The notes: generated by a model not told the origin, from the sequence alone. Shown: positions 46,901-58,996, numbered from the stretch's first letter. The stretch is 64,000 nt of DNA from Sciurus carolinensis (GCF_902686445.1 NC_062223.1:38348998-38412997); one strand, 5' to 3'. Numbers and translations are program-made.

Positions 46901-47880
46901 CAAATGGCATTGTTAATGGAGAAGAAGTGATTATTTGAGATTTTTTTTTTTTTCCCTAAGAGTTGGTGTCGGTATGACTTTCTCATATACTGAATGTGGA
47001 TTTTGTGAAAAAGCAGGACTAAAGAGGTATCTCGGTCATTTGCCATTGCCATTGGGCTTTTAGAATTGTAAGTAAGTTTAGAAGGCTTGTAGATTTGGTT
47101 AGAAGCAGAAAAAATTCGTCAGGTCTGTGCCTGTTAAGAGGACTGTGAGACAACAAAATAAAGTCAGCTGAGCATTAAGATGTGTATGCTTATAGCTTTA
47201 ACAAATATCTGGGACGAAGATATTAATTTAGGTTCCATAGACATATATTGTTATTTATGTTCATGGGAGTAAATAATATTGTCTTGAAGGTGTGTATTGA
47301 ATAACATATTTCAAAAATGTTTATCCATGGACAGTAAAATGGGCATTCATGGAACAAGTAGACCATTTATTTTTGTTAAAACCTTAAAGGGAAAGATTCA
47401 TCAGAACTTGAAATAATAAAATAGAAGATTTTAAAAGAAAATAATAATTTAAAAAGTAATAATAATTTAAATGATAATAGTAGTAATAGTAGTACTTATT
47501 TCATTACCCCTAGAGATATTATCATTTTTTAACAATTGCTCAAAAATCTACAACATTCAGTTAGTTGAAGGATTGCTTGAACTGTAGTACTGATCTCCCT
47601 TCCTGATTTTTTCTTCATGTTTAATTCTACTAATTAGAAAATTAATTTCAGAATAATAAATCATCAATAATAACTACTCAACTTTGCTGCAATTTACATC
47701 ATGTATATGCTAAGAAAGGATTCCTCCCTAAGACCATTCACATCACATTTTCAGCTATTTAGGCCAACTAGAGCATCACAATTAGAAACTGGAAGTGTCG
47801 ATGTTACAGTTTAGGAAATAGCAGTGAATGGATCCCTAAATCTCTTTAATCTCTTTAAGCTCTAAGAGGTACAAATTCAA
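46901..47880. other. Unique AT-rich sequence
   Basis: ATA/TAA-rich words around 47430-47500. No gene or named repeat. Confidence 0.45.
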
Positions 47881-49143
47881 TTTTAAAATTTTGAAATCTG
47901 ACTATAACCCTACCTCAGACACCTACTCCTATCGTCACATATTGACCTTGTCATTATCAATAACTTCAGTATCACCATAATGACAATCTATTCCATGCAT
48001 TTCATGCAATCTATTTGGTAATTCTTTGAAGACAAAATTTTATCTTCCTAACTCACTTATTCCATATCCCAACTCCAACCACACTTCAACTACTTTTCAT
48101 CACTTATATTCAATCAACAACCCTGACTCCTGAATTGACTGATTATACTTCTCCTTCCTTATCCATATAAACTCCCATGGATAAGCATGATGCTCTTTCT
48201 CTTGCACCTCAACACCTTCTCATTCTCTTTTGTGATTTCCCTAACAAAGTCACAACCATATTTGTAATAAAACTCTTTTATTATTGCACCCATGGATCTG
48301 ATTCTACACTTGGACGCATTTTACATTCATTCTCATATCTCCAGTGAGCCATGTTCTGTCAGACAATCATATTGCGCTTCCTTAGACCCATTTTCCTGTA
48401 TGTTATTCATACCTTCTCTTAAAATCATCACACCTTCTTCCCAATCTTCATTTGTGATTGAAAACTGACTACTTCCTAATTCTCAAAATGAAACATCCCA
48501 AGAAAACTTATACAGTCTCCCACCATCCTTTCTATCATCAATATCTACACAGTGCCAACCTATGTACCCATGATTAGGGTAAGTGAATGGTTCATGATTC
48601 TTCATAAAGTCAGCTCTTTCTATCACACGCCATATCCTATCTTCTCCTACCTACTCAAAAACATAGCTCTGCAAACTTTCCTTTTTCCCTTCTAGATCAT
48701 CTCCATCAGAAGACAGACATAATGAAAATTTTCTTATTTAAAATGTATGAATGAATGGTATGAATTAACAAATAACCCACTTGTGATCCTATTTCACCTA
48801 ATAACTAGGGATCACCTCATTCCCCATTTCCTTCTTTCTTTTCCATTTGTACTATAGAATAGTTCAGAGAAGTTACTGGATTTGGTGTCTCCTATTTAAT
48901 TCCTTCCATTTTCTTATAAATCTGTTCCAGTAAACCTTTTTTGTTCTTATGCGTAACCAAAATGGGGCTTTCTGATATCTTCATAAACTCCTTTTAGTGA
49001 AATTTGATGTTCAGCAGCTAATCCTTATCTTACCTGACCAATAGCTAATGACTTCTCGATTCTGTTTGTCTACTTGGCTCTCCTCTTTACTGGATTCTTC
49101 ATCTGCTTTTGTTTCTTATCAGGATCATTCCCTAACTCCTCCT

Positions 49144-49149
<6 letters not shown>

Positions 49150-49200
<51 letters not shown>
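49150..49200. repeat. (CT)n microsatellite
   Basis: An almost perfect CT tract of about 50 bases. Confidence 0.95.
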
Positions 49201-49202
<2 letters not shown>

Positions 49203-49944
49203 AACATCCTAATGTTGGTGTCCTAGGGCTCAGTTCTTTGTTTTCCTCATTTATTTTTCTATTATCACTTCCTCACTGATTTCATCAAATCTTATATGTT
49301 TAAATGTATCAAACTCAAATCTTCAGTCTTCTCTAGCAAACTTGAAGTTCTTATTCAACTGCCAACTAACATCTCTATTGAGAACCCCATAGGCATCTTC
49401 TACACATCTCATTTAAAGCCAACCTCCTAAACATCCCCTTACTTAGGGTTGCCAGATAACATACATAATGTACAGTTAAATTTGATTCCAGAAAAATAAG
49501 TTAAGTACACATGTGATTTAAATATCTTCTATAATTCAAATTTATCAGGATATCCTCTATTTTTATTTAGTAAATATGACACTCCTTAGATCTTTTCCAA
49601 TTGAACTGGAAAAGATCTTTATCCTTCCACTTCATTAAGCTGAAAATCTTGGAGGGATCTTTAACTTCTCCCTTTTCCACCCCATACTCAATCTGGCAGG
49701 AAAGACGCAACATATTCAGAGTGATTACTTTTCACCATTATTTCACTTCATCATGGTCTAAGTTCCAAGTTCCCATAATTTCTCTCTGAATTATTTTGAT
49801 AGTTTCCTAACTTGTTTCCTGGCTTTTACACCTTCTGCCTCACGCTTCATATAATTCTGAACGTAGTAGCTAGGGTAACTATCAAACGCAAAACTGGTCA
49901 CATTTCTCTCTTTGTTCAAAACACTCTTATGGTCCCTGTTTTAG

Positions 49945-49979
49945 TTCTTTCTTCCTTCCTTCCTTCCTTTCTTTCTTTT

Positions 49980-50047
<68 letters not shown>

Positions 50048-50067
50048 TTTCTTTCTTTCTTTCTTTC
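49945..50067. repeat. (TTTC)n/(TTCC)n microsatellite
   Basis: About 120 bases of TTTC repeats with an initial TTCC block. It abuts the 3' end of the reversed LTR, so it likely grew at that junction. The 95-codon frame reading FLSFFLS repeats is an artefact of it. Confidence 0.95.
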
Positions 50068-50070
50068 ATT

Positions 50071-50499
50071 TGTTTTTTTTCTTTGACCAAAAGACCTGAC
50101 AAGAACAATTTTAGAGGAAGAACAGTTTATTTAGCACTTATAGTTTGAGAACTCTAAATCCTGAGAGCCAACTCCATTGCTCTGGGCACAAGTGAAGTGG
50201 AACATCATGGTAGAAGGGTGTGGTGGAGGAAAGCAGCTCAGATAAGGCAACAAGGAAAGTGAGGGGGGAGAGAGAGAGCATGATCTGCTCATCAGGGACA
50301 AAATACACATCCTAAAGTCACCCCCCAGTGAACTATCTTCTTCAGGACAGATACCTCCCTAGAGTTACCACCCAATTAGTCCATTCAATTGGATTAATGC
50401 ACTGATTAGCCAAGGATTTCATAACCCAATCATTTCACCTCTAAACTTTCTTGCACTTTATCTCACATGAACATTTGGGGGACGCCTCACATCTAAACA
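50071..50499 (-). mobile_element. MaLR solo LTR inserted in L2
   Basis: Reversed LTR: 'ctttgaccaaaagacctgac', 'agtttatttagcacttatag', 'ggaacatcatggtagaaggg', 'ataacccaatcatttcacct', ending 'cgcctcacatctaaaca'. Contains a GA tract at 50270-50278. Confidence 0.87.
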
Positions 50500-50757
50500 G
50501 TCCCCATCTCTTCCTAAGTTCTTGTAATAGCCCACAAGTCCCACATGACATGTCACCTACAATGCTGCCTTCTCATCATATCTTCTATTCTTCTCCCTCT
50601 ACTTATTCACTTATTGTTCTCCAGCTCTATTGTCCTTCTTGATCGTTCACAAACATAGCAAAAGTGTTCCTACCTAGTGCCTTGTTTTATATGTGTTCTC
50701 CATCTGGAATGTTCTTCCCCAGATGGCTACATGAACAAATCTTTTTCTGATTTTTTG

Positions 50758-50777
50758 TTTTGTTTTGTTTTGTTTTG
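50758..50777. repeat. (TTTTG)n short simple repeat
   Basis: Four TTTTG units. Confidence 0.85.
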
Positions 50778-50985
50778 TCATCTTTTTAATAAGGGCTACA
50801 ATAATTTGATTTAAAATTACATATTTTTGTAATCTGAAACACTATTAACTTTCTTTATTTTTTCTTTTTGCCCCAGTATTTATCATCTTTCAATTGCCAA
50901 TGGAATATATGTACATATTGTTATCATTCTGAAAAATAGAGAAATTTAGGCACATAGCAGGTGCTCATTTAATATTTGTTGAAAA

Positions 50986-51547
50986 AAGGAAATGTTGGAT
51001 TTTATGGAAACTTGATTCTTATGATCCTAACTCTGAAGTCCTTTTCTGTTATTTAATTTGTGAAATAATGGTTTGGAGCTTTCATAATTACATAGTTTTT
51101 TTTAACAAACACAGTGAACACCAATTATGTTTTACACAAAACTGAAAATATATAATTTTCTTTAATAATTTTGATGCAAACAACAGGTTCATTGATATGA
51201 AGATAAAAATTGACCACTCAATTCACAATGGTCATAAAAATGTAAAATTCACATTAGTGCTAAGAAGAATGTGAAGTAAATCAAAATATGAGGGAAAACA
51301 CCCACATAAGGTGAAAATATTTTAACAGAGTTCATCTGCATTCATTAAATGTATCTCAGGTGGACATAATCCAACCAGTGTGGTACTTATTGAATATGAA
51401 TAGTATTTAAAGGATTAATGATCCACCAAAATGATAATAGGAATTCTGAGGAAAAATCATTTGAAATTTGAGAAATGTATTTGCAAATTCTGAATGTATA
51501 GTATGTGCATTAAATTATGTATGTATTAACATTGTGTGTGCATATAC
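50986..51547. other. Unique AT-rich sequence
   Basis: Nothing recognised. Confidence 0.45.
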
Positions 51548-51771
51548 TGTTGTGGTTTAGATAGGAGATGTCCTCCAAAAGCTCATTTGTGAGATGATGC
51601 AAGAATTTTGAGAGGTGAAATGATGAGATTATGAGAGGTATAACCTAATCAGTGGATAAATCCAGAGACGGATTGACTGGGTGGTAATTGTAGGCAGGTC
51701 GGGTGTGACAGGAGGAAGTCTGTCAGTGGGGGCAAGATTTTGGGTTTGTATTTTGTCCCTGGTGAGTGCAG

Positions 51772-51831
<60 letters not shown>

Positions 51832-52037
51832 CTCTCTGCCACCTTGTTGTCATGTCTTGAACTATCTTCCTCTTCTGTATCCTTCCACCACCTTCTGCCT
51901 CACCTTGGACCCAGAACTATGGATTCAGTCTACACAGAACAAAGCTCTGAAACCTTGAGTCAAAATAAACTTTTCCTCTTCCACATTTTTCTTCTCAGAT
52001 CTTTTGTTCGCAGGGATGAAAAACTGACTGAAATACA
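51548..52037 (+). mobile_element. MaLR solo LTR with expanded TC tract
   Basis: Begins 'tgttgtggtttagataggag', has 'ttgtgagatgatgcaagaat', 'tctgcctcaccttggaccca', 'gctctgaaaccttgagtcaa', AATAAA at about 51964, and ends 'gaaaaactgactgaaataca'. Same family as the LTRs at 22.4 and 30.6 kb. Confidence 0.88.
51774..51827. repeat. (TC)27 microsatellite inside the LTR
   Basis: A perfect TC tract at the LTR site that normally reads gtctctctctgc. Polymorphic length is likely. Confidence 0.95.
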
Positions 52038-53651
52038 CACACACACATGTTCATGCACACATGAGGTGCATTGTATGTAGTACAGCAAATTACATGTTTT
52101 TAGGGTTGTTTGCTGTGTAGTGTATATGATCTCCTGTCTTACAACTCACACTATGAGAAACGCTATTTAAACAAGAGCCTAGAACAGGCAACTAAAAAAC
52201 ATTCCACATGTAGAAGCTTGGATTTGGTCATAGTTAGGAGTAAACTGAAAAGGTATCTGGAAATTACTTGCTTAAATTTAAATCTCATATGTGAAAGGAA
52301 GATCAAATAACCTCAATTATACTTGTGGACACAGAAACAAGAGAAACACATGCCCTGCTTTCTAACAGGTGCCAAGAGCCATGGGGTAAAAACTTTAGTG
52401 CCTAACAAGGTCCCACCTGGGTGAGGCACACTTCAGTGAATGCCAGCAAAGGGTGTTTCTGAAGCAGACATACCCCCTCCCTCAATTTCTGGACCATATG
52501 CCAAAAGCCCTTTCAAAAACCATAATATTGTATCCGGTACATATATTGGAATGAAACACAGAGGAAATGAAGAGAGCAAATTTAAGGTTATTTGGTCTAG
52601 TTTTGCTACTTATTAGAATCAGTGTGTATATCTACATCAATTTTACACATGATGTTTTAGGTAAGATTTGCATTTAGCTTTTCTCAGTTTACCCTACCCA
52701 TGTATACACACCACAAAAAATTCTACAAACCATGTCAATTTCAGGGCCACCCAAAAAAAGAAGAAGATGAAAAAGACACACTCTAAGCAGAGAGTTTGAT
52801 GAATAAACTATCCTTTAGATTAGCTTTAAGACAATACCCCATTAGGCAATGAAGACTTCCAGTTCAATTTCCTTTAACAGAAGTAAGTTTTCCCCTGAAT
52901 GAAATTCTCTTCATTTGCTGATTGAAGAAGACAGCTAATTTTAATAGAGATCGTCCCTCCATGACTCTCCTACATTTGCAGATTGCTTGAGAAATATGAA
53001 TTTCAGGAGGAAGAAAGTCATTAGCAATAGAGGTATTTAGAATAAGTAAAAGGGTGAAATGTGCATTTAGCACAAAGCAGCAATCTCTTTACTCATAGCT
53101 CCAGGGTTATCAGGATGTCATTAACAGCTTTTCACTACCTAAATGTTTTCAAACAAAATAAGCTAAATGAGTAGCAAGGTGAATGTGGTTCATTTCAAAA
53201 CACTTATTTAGTGTTGCTTGAAAATCGAAGGAGAAAACATGGGCCTATTTCAACTCCTTTCTAAACATGGTAAATCCCAAAATCTTTCCCCAGCATCAAA
53301 TCAATTTGTGGTCTGTAATTTGAATTCTATAGTATTTGGGTCAAACACAGTTTTTAGAATTCTTCAGAGTAACAAATGCCCCCCCCCCCGACATTGCTAT
53401 TTTCCTTTGTTTCCATCTTGCAGGTTATGCAGAAGTTCCTTATAAATTTTATTTTAGTGAAAATCACACCCAAAGAGATGAGTGGTTTTCTAAAGAAAAG
53501 TAGACAGATGTGATGACAGAATATCTAAAAATGAGGTGGCATTAATCTTCCTTATTTTAAAAGGGTGTCTTGAACTTTCGTGGATGCTTCTACAGTACGC
53601 TTCCTGATCACCTCTGAGATATGGACCCTTGGAGGGTCATCTCCTCCCCTG
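52038..53651. other. Unique sequence
   Basis: Short CA repeat directly after the LTR and a C9-10 run at about 53381-53390. No gene or named repeat. Confidence 0.45.
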
Positions 53652-53654
53652 CTA

Positions 53655-53733
53655 CTCCTTCACCTGGGATCAAACCCATGCCAGGTACATGCTAGGCCAA
53701 TGCTCCACGACTGAGAAAGGTTCTCAGCCCTGA
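53655..53733 (-). mobile_element. ID-type SINE, diverged
   Basis: 'ccttcacctgggatcaaacc' (B-box side) and 'ccaatgctccacgactgaga' (A-box side) follow the reversed ID order. No A-tail is visible. Confidence 0.6.
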
Positions 53734-53999
53734 GGAGGTTACAAAAAGGATCCAAAGCTGCCTTTAATTTGTTCCTCACCTAGGGGACAACATTGCAATT
53801 CAAAAGTCAGACTGTAGTGTTAATTTGAAATTAAGCAAAATAGAGGAAATACCCACTATCTTACAACACAAATTCAATTACAGTTTATATAAATTTATAT
53901 ATACATAAATATTCTCCCTCTCTCTCTCTTTCTTTCTCTGTATTTCTCTCAAAATATGTTTCTCTCCATACTATTTCTATGCAGTTACATAGATACACT
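53734..53999. other. Unique sequence with (CT)n
   Basis: A CT-rich tract at 53915-53945 is the only simple feature. Confidence 0.5.
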
Positions 54000-54315
54000 T
54001 TGTCCAAGTGGGAATATATTATCCAAAATTCTTTATTGCTTGCTTTTGCAACTTAGAATACATTTATTATATGGTATATTTCAGGTCTTCAGTTTTAATG
54101 ACATTTATGCATATGGGTATATTTACTGAGCCATCTCTGAAGTGTTGGACTTTTTTTTTAAGTGTTGGACATTTCAATGTTGTTGAAGTTTTGTTATTAA
54201 TAAAGAAAAAGCTGGACTTAACTGCATTTTTGTATGATATTGGATCATTTCCTTGGGATAAGTACTTAGAGATAAAGTGTCTTGAGCAAAAGTGAGGCAC
54301 AATTTTAAGGTCTTG
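54000..54315 (-). mobile_element. Ancient L1M 3' region relic
   Basis: 'tcatttccttgggataagta', 'cttagagataaagtgtcttg' and 'agcaaaagtgagg' match the reversed old L1M stretch (gataaattcctagaagtgga, then attgctgggtcaaaggg). The 161-codon - strand frame at 54067-54552 overlaps it and is probably chance. Confidence 0.5.
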
Positions 54316-55000
54316 AAAAAATACAAATTTCTCTTTTGTATTTGTTTTTATTGATACAAAAGCATTATGTTGTTTCAATTTTTGTTTGTTTTGTTGAGTT
54401 TTATGATGATTTCCCTTATTTTTATTAAGTCCCAAATTTATAATTATTTTCTCTTGTGCATTTTTTGCTATTTTATATATGTTTTTATATTTAAAGGCAT
54501 CTTCCAACTTTATTTTCCTTTTTAATTTGTTGTTATAAGGAGCCACATTCAAGAACCAGAAGGGCAGTCTCTAAGAGCTGAGAACATTTCCTTGTTGGCA
54601 TCCAACAAAGAACAAGGTATCTTAGTCCCACATCCTTAAGGAGTTGAATTCATGAGTTAAAAGGGGATTCTTGTTCAAACCTCCAGGTGAAGCCCAGTCA
54701 TGTTGGTGCTTTGATTTTAGCTTTGTAAGACCTTCATCAGAATAGTCAGTTAAATCTTTCTAGATTCTCATTTATTGTATTGAAGACATCTCTGTTGTCC
54801 TCAATCCTAGTTTATTTAGAGCTTATAATTAACAAAGATGTTATGTTTCATCAAGTGATTTAAAGAATATTCTATAGCTTCTGTATGTCTTTTATTCTGA
54901 TATATTTATGTGAATATAATATCAAATATTTTTATTCAGGCATTTATTAAATCTATCATTTTTGAACTTCATCAATCACTCCTTTCAAATATTAATTGTT

Positions 55001-55082
55001 TGGGACTGGGGATATAGCTCAGTTGGTAGAGTACTTGCCTCACATGCACAAGGCTCTGAGTTCAATCCCCAGCACTGCAAAA

Positions 55083-55090
<8 letters not shown>
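55001..55090 (+). mobile_element. ID SINE, well preserved, with 12-bp TSD
   Basis: The sequence starts 'gggactggggatatagctca', with the A box 'tagctcagttggtagagt' and the B box 'gagttcaatccccagcac', then an A-tail. The flanks atattaattgtt at 54989-55000 and 55113-55124 are identical. Near-consensus body and perfect TSD mark it as the youngest-looking retroposon in the window. Both Pol III boxes are intact, but transcription depends on flanks and is not shown. Confidence 0.95.
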
Positions 55091-55113
<23 letters not shown>

Positions 55114-55116
55114 TAT
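55091..55116. repeat. (AT)13 tract grown in the ID tail
   Basis: A pure AT run between the A-tail and the 3' TSD. Confidence 0.95.
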
Positions 55117-55124
55117 TAATTGTT

Positions 55125-57040
55125 CTTTGATTCAATGTTTTATGTCTGTTTTTAAAGGTATGGATGTAATGTTTTTATTTTATTTTCAGCTATAATTTTT
55201 CCAATTTATATTTCAGATATAAGTCAGCATCATAAGAGGAGCTGAAACACTTTCCATTATCTTTATGTATCATGTGAATTATGTTTTTAAATATTTGGAA
55301 AAAATACTTGTTCATGAACTATTTTGGATTGGAAACATTTGGGTATCTTTTAAGACTTGTTTATTATCTGTCAAAGTTATTAGTCTATTTATATTGTGGT
55401 GCCAGGGTAGGAGGAGGGGCAAGGGCATATAACTCAATTAGAAGGAAACTGATGGGGACATCTCAGATAGGAAGTAATGCTAAAGATGTGCAAATCATCA
55501 AGAGTCAATCTAATAAAGAGGATAGGAAAGGGAATTTTAAGGAAAGAATGACATTTGTATACCTACAGGGGAATGAGGAAGCACACTGCCTGCCTACCAT
55601 ATGCCTGTAGTTTCATATCTGCTATATACTTCATTCTCCCAGCAAATACGTGAACTAATTAACATCATTTCCACTCCAGATACAATTGATCTGAGGAATA
55701 GGGAGACCAGGACAGTCTTAACATTTCCCTTTGCCTGTCTCTCCTTTTGACGGGCTTCTTGACCTCAGGTCCTTGACTTTCCCTTCCTTCAGGAAACTCA
55801 CAATTGTAAATTCTTTCTCTGAAATTTGGTGATGTGAGTTTTTCTGCAATGCAGGGAAGGCTTTCTTAAGACCTGGCAGCCACCCCTTCACAGCTTGTGA
55901 GAAGGTAGGAGCCCAACTTCCACAGAGACAATTAACAAACATGAGCTAATGGCACTCACCCACTCCTCCCCCAATATTCTTCAGTACTTTCTTTGATTCA
56001 TCCCAGTGTTCATCAAGCTTTCTTTCAATTCAAAATGTAGTTCTTTTGAACTGAGAATTGAATTGACTTCAGTAGTTGAACTTCAGCCGGTTTGTGATGT
56101 TACATTACAGTATAAATGGTAGGAAGAGCAGATCTAAATCTCAGTGTGCGTGATTCAAATTTTACAATTGTCAATGCATTTATTTCAACCTTTTGAGTTG
56201 AACCTACATAAACAATCTCAAGGGTCCCTTTGTGTTATAAACTTCAGGATCATTGTAGTGAATACTCAACTTGGAAGTATGGACTAATTTATTCTTCTGC
56301 AAAGCCACTTACCAATGTTGTGTCCTTGGATGAGTCTATTCTCACAATGGTAAAATTCAAAATAATGATATGTATTGGTAACCTTTTGATGAGGCTGAAC
56401 AATTCCATTTTAAAACCCTTTGATATAACATTGCTGTATGCAAGGAAGTAGCCTTAATTACTTGATCAATGCAAATTCAGGGGATTTAGAAATTGCTCCC
56501 AACTGGTTTCAGTAATATGTAAATTCACAGTTCCAAAAAGGCATTCATATTTAATGCAAAAAATAGCATATTTAGTATTTTAAACAAACAAAAATCCAGT
56601 ATACTCATAGCTCTATTTACCACCATAGCCCCAAACATATGAATTATTACAGGTTTTATTTTTTGTCTTATATTTTATAAAGATTACTTGTCCTAATTTT
56701 TTTATCTGTGTAACTGTTGTTTAGGAGACTGAATAATTAGAAAGTTTCAGCAGTTATATTCTTCCACAGGTTTAGGGAAGTCAATGGAAACAGTGTTATT
56801 AAAAATGAAAACTTGAAAATGTAAATTCTATACATTTATAATATTTAAAAAATATGCTTAATGTGTTAAGGCTCATTCTGATTCATGTGACAGAAAATTA
56901 GTTCAAAAAGTTAAAAGTAGAAGAAAAATAAGAAGTAAACTTGAAAAGAGATGGGTAGAACCAATTTCATTATTGACTGGATACTAGAAGGTAAAACCCA
57001 TCAAGCCTCTTGATTTTTCAGGGAGTCTAGATTCACCCTG
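55125..57040. other. Unique sequence
   Basis: No gene-like feature. 55610-55680 weakly resembles a reversed MIR. The 109-codon frame at 55281-55610 has no domain. 55690-55940 is somewhat GC-richer and unassigned. Confidence 0.45.
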
Positions 57041-57041
57041 T

Positions 57042-57068
57042 TTTTTTTTTGTTTGTTTGTTTGTTTTT
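57042..57068. repeat. T-run with (TTTG)n
   Basis: A T-run followed by TTTG units. Confidence 0.85.
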
Positions 57069-57194
57069 TATTTTCTTTCTATTATTTTCATCCTCACTTC
57101 TCTCTGTTTTGATTTCATTCTCTTAGGCCAGCTCTTTCCATAAATCCAAGATCACTATCATGTATTCTTTATGGTTTTTATGCAATATATCTTT

Positions 57195-57406
57195 TTTACA
57201 ATTTTTTTAAATTTATTTTTTAATTTTTTACAGGCTGCATTTGGATTCATTGTTCACAAATGGGGTACATCATTTCATTCATATGGTTGTACATGATGTA
57301 GATTCATACCATTCATGTAATCATAGATGTACATAGGGTAATGATGTCTGGCTCATTCCACCATTTTTTGTACACCCTCCCTCTCATTTCCTTCTACATA
57401 ATTTTA
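57195..57406 (-). mobile_element. 5'-truncated L1 3' end
   Basis: 'tacaggctgcatttggattc', 'gttcacaaatggggtacatc', 'gggtaatgatgtctggctca', 'tcatttccttctacataatt' are the reversed 3' UTR of the main L1 subfamily. Confidence 0.88.
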
Positions 57407-57444
57407 ATGAACAGAAAGGAAACACTTTTATGCCAGTTTGCATT

Positions 57445-57470
57445 AAAAAAAAAAAAAAAAAAAAAAAAAA
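57445..57470. repeat. Poly-A tract (about 26 A)
   Basis: A pure A run about 40 bases right of the L1 fragment. No body upstream in the + orientation. Confidence 0.9.
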
Positions 57471-58104
57471 GAACATACAGGGGAAGAAATCTGATTGGTC
57501 TAAGTTGACTGTCATCTCCAATACAAAGGAACTAGGAAGAAGAGTGTTAGGACTTTCTTCCTTAGCAGACACAGGGAAGGAAGTATTATACACATAAAAC
57601 TTCACTATATACAGATTTCTAATAATGGATTTGTTAATTTTAAATAATCATGCCAAAAATGTCTTCAGAAATCTGGATTTTTTTCCATGTTCACAGGAAC
57701 TACATTTATTTTATTTAATGTGTAATGACCTAACGTTTCCTTCAGAAAAAAAAATTCTTTCTGAAGAGCTCAGTATCATGAAAATGGGTTATGCAAACGA
57801 GATATACATTCTATATTCAGAACTGTGAATTTGCTTTCTATTAGTGTGATCCAAGACAGGAATTTTGAGAAGTAGACATGTGTATGTGTATATGCATTTC
57901 TAGTTAGAAATGGTTAACTTTTTACTTCTGATGTAAAATAACATCTCTCATGTTCAGGGGCAATTTGGTAATGGCTATTAATGTTCATTTTCCTTTATTC
58001 TAATTTTAATGGTATCATACTTTTTTTAGCATATTGTATTTATTAAACATGTTTGATGAGGCCTCTTAAAGGACTGTGCATACCTGAGCAGAACATGAGT
58101 TTGT
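57471..58104. other. Unique AT-rich sequence
   Basis: Nothing recognised. Confidence 0.45.
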
Positions 58105-58190
58105 TATAAATCAGGGCCAATATCTGTTCTTTGTTTTCCAGTCTCTGTCGAACACAGCAAGTTCTCAATTCATATTTGTGAAAATAAATT
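58105..58190 (+). mobile_element. L2 3' end relic
   Basis: 'gggccaatatctgttctttg', 'acacagcaagttctcaattc', 'atatttgtgaaaataaatta' follow the L2 3' UTR order. Confidence 0.55.
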
Positions 58191-58229
58191 AGTATTTCTT
58201 ATAGAAGGAAAGACATGTCCTTGTATGCT

Positions 58230-58780
58230 ATTTTTTCTTTGCCTTGTTTCTTAACTTTTCTTTCATACCCTCATTAAATCATACAAACAAATAAACAATC
58301 CATGTTAGGCTGTTTCTTGACACAGTGGTTATTGTGGGAAACCCACATCCTGCCAACAACTTCCCAGTTATTTCAGGAATCCAAAGCATGTGAATATCAT
58401 GTATGCTTAAGAACACGGCTAGACAACCATTCTCATTTTCTGTCTCCTTGCTTACCTGAATCCCCTTCTGTGAAGTTCACCATCGTGAGCAGGTAAATTA
58501 CCTCCAGGGATGAAGGTGATTTGGCATGACTTCCTTCCATACAACCCTGCAGTTTCTGCCCATTACTGTAGTAGCCATTTCCCAGGACAGATTTTCTCCA
58601 TATCCAGCTGCCACGTTCATTCTAGAGTCCTCAAGTTCCTGAAGTAGTCCTGTATTGCATGGACTCCTTGCTTTGCTGAGGGTACTCCCTTCCAGGCAGA
58701 TGTGGAAAGGCCTCTTCCCTTGACCTTAGTTGTACGGTTACCTAGCATTAAAGCTGCTATATCCTCAATTACTTGTAGTA
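58230..58780. other. Unassigned block of higher GC content
   Basis: Compositionally distinct from the AT-rich flanks. On the - strand it holds a 65-codon frame (58617-58814) with no recognisable domain. No LTR ends, TSD, or Pol III boxes were found. It could be an unnamed repeat, a decayed pseudogene or a conserved element. Confidence 0.4.
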
Positions 58781-58987
58781 GTTTTTTTCTTTTTTGTACT
58801 AGGGATTGAACCATAGGTGCTTAGCCACTGAACCACATTCCTAGCCTTTTTTATTTTTAATTTACAGACAGGGTTTCACTAAGTCCAGAGCCTCACTGAG
58901 TTGCTGAGGCCAGTTTTGAACTTGCAACCCTCCTGCCTCAGTCTTTGGAACCACTGGAATTACACAGGTATACCACCGTGCCCAGCT
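58781..58987 (-). mobile_element. Composite B1/ID SINE (MEN-like) with TSD
   Basis: 'tactagggattgaaccatag', 'ccactgaaccacattcctag', 'cagacagggtttcactaagt', 'ttgctgaggccagttttgaa', 'acaccgtgcccagc'-type end. The flanks cttgtagta (58772-58780) and cttgcagta (58988-58996) are a 9-bp TSD with one mismatch. Confidence 0.9.
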
Positions 58988-58996
58988 CTTGCAGTA

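Larger units (their letters stand above)
47890..50985 (+). mobile_element. Long L2 relic with ORF2 region and 3' end, carrying insertions
   Basis: A pyrimidine-rich + strand stretch follows L2 ORF2: 'ggtgtcctagggctcagttc' near 49217 is the RT motif equivalent of GVPQGSVLGPLLFS; 'ctgccaactaacatctctat', 'cataggcatcttctacacat' and 'atcttggagggatctttaac' follow in order. The end piece has 'catctggaatgttcttcccc' (50702-50721) and the 3' terminus 'ggcacatagcaggtgctcat' near 50950. The YADD part is lost. Two microsatellites and a MaLR LTR interrupt it. No frame survives. Confidence 0.7.

Noticed and set aside
49812..50099. 95-codon frame with repeated FLSFFLS
   Set aside because: Artefact of the TTTC microsatellite.
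51629..52080. Frames with ERERER and SLSLSL repeats
   Set aside because: Artefacts of the TC tract in a MaLR LTR, on opposite strands.
54067..54552. 161-codon open frame on the - strand, the longest outside L1
   Set aside because: Lys/Asn-rich composition of AT-rich random sequence, no domain, no plausible context, and it overlaps an ancient L1M relic.
55001..55090. tRNA gene (A and B boxes present)
   Set aside because: The sequence continues as an ID SINE with A-tail and TSD, not a folded tRNA with acceptor stem.
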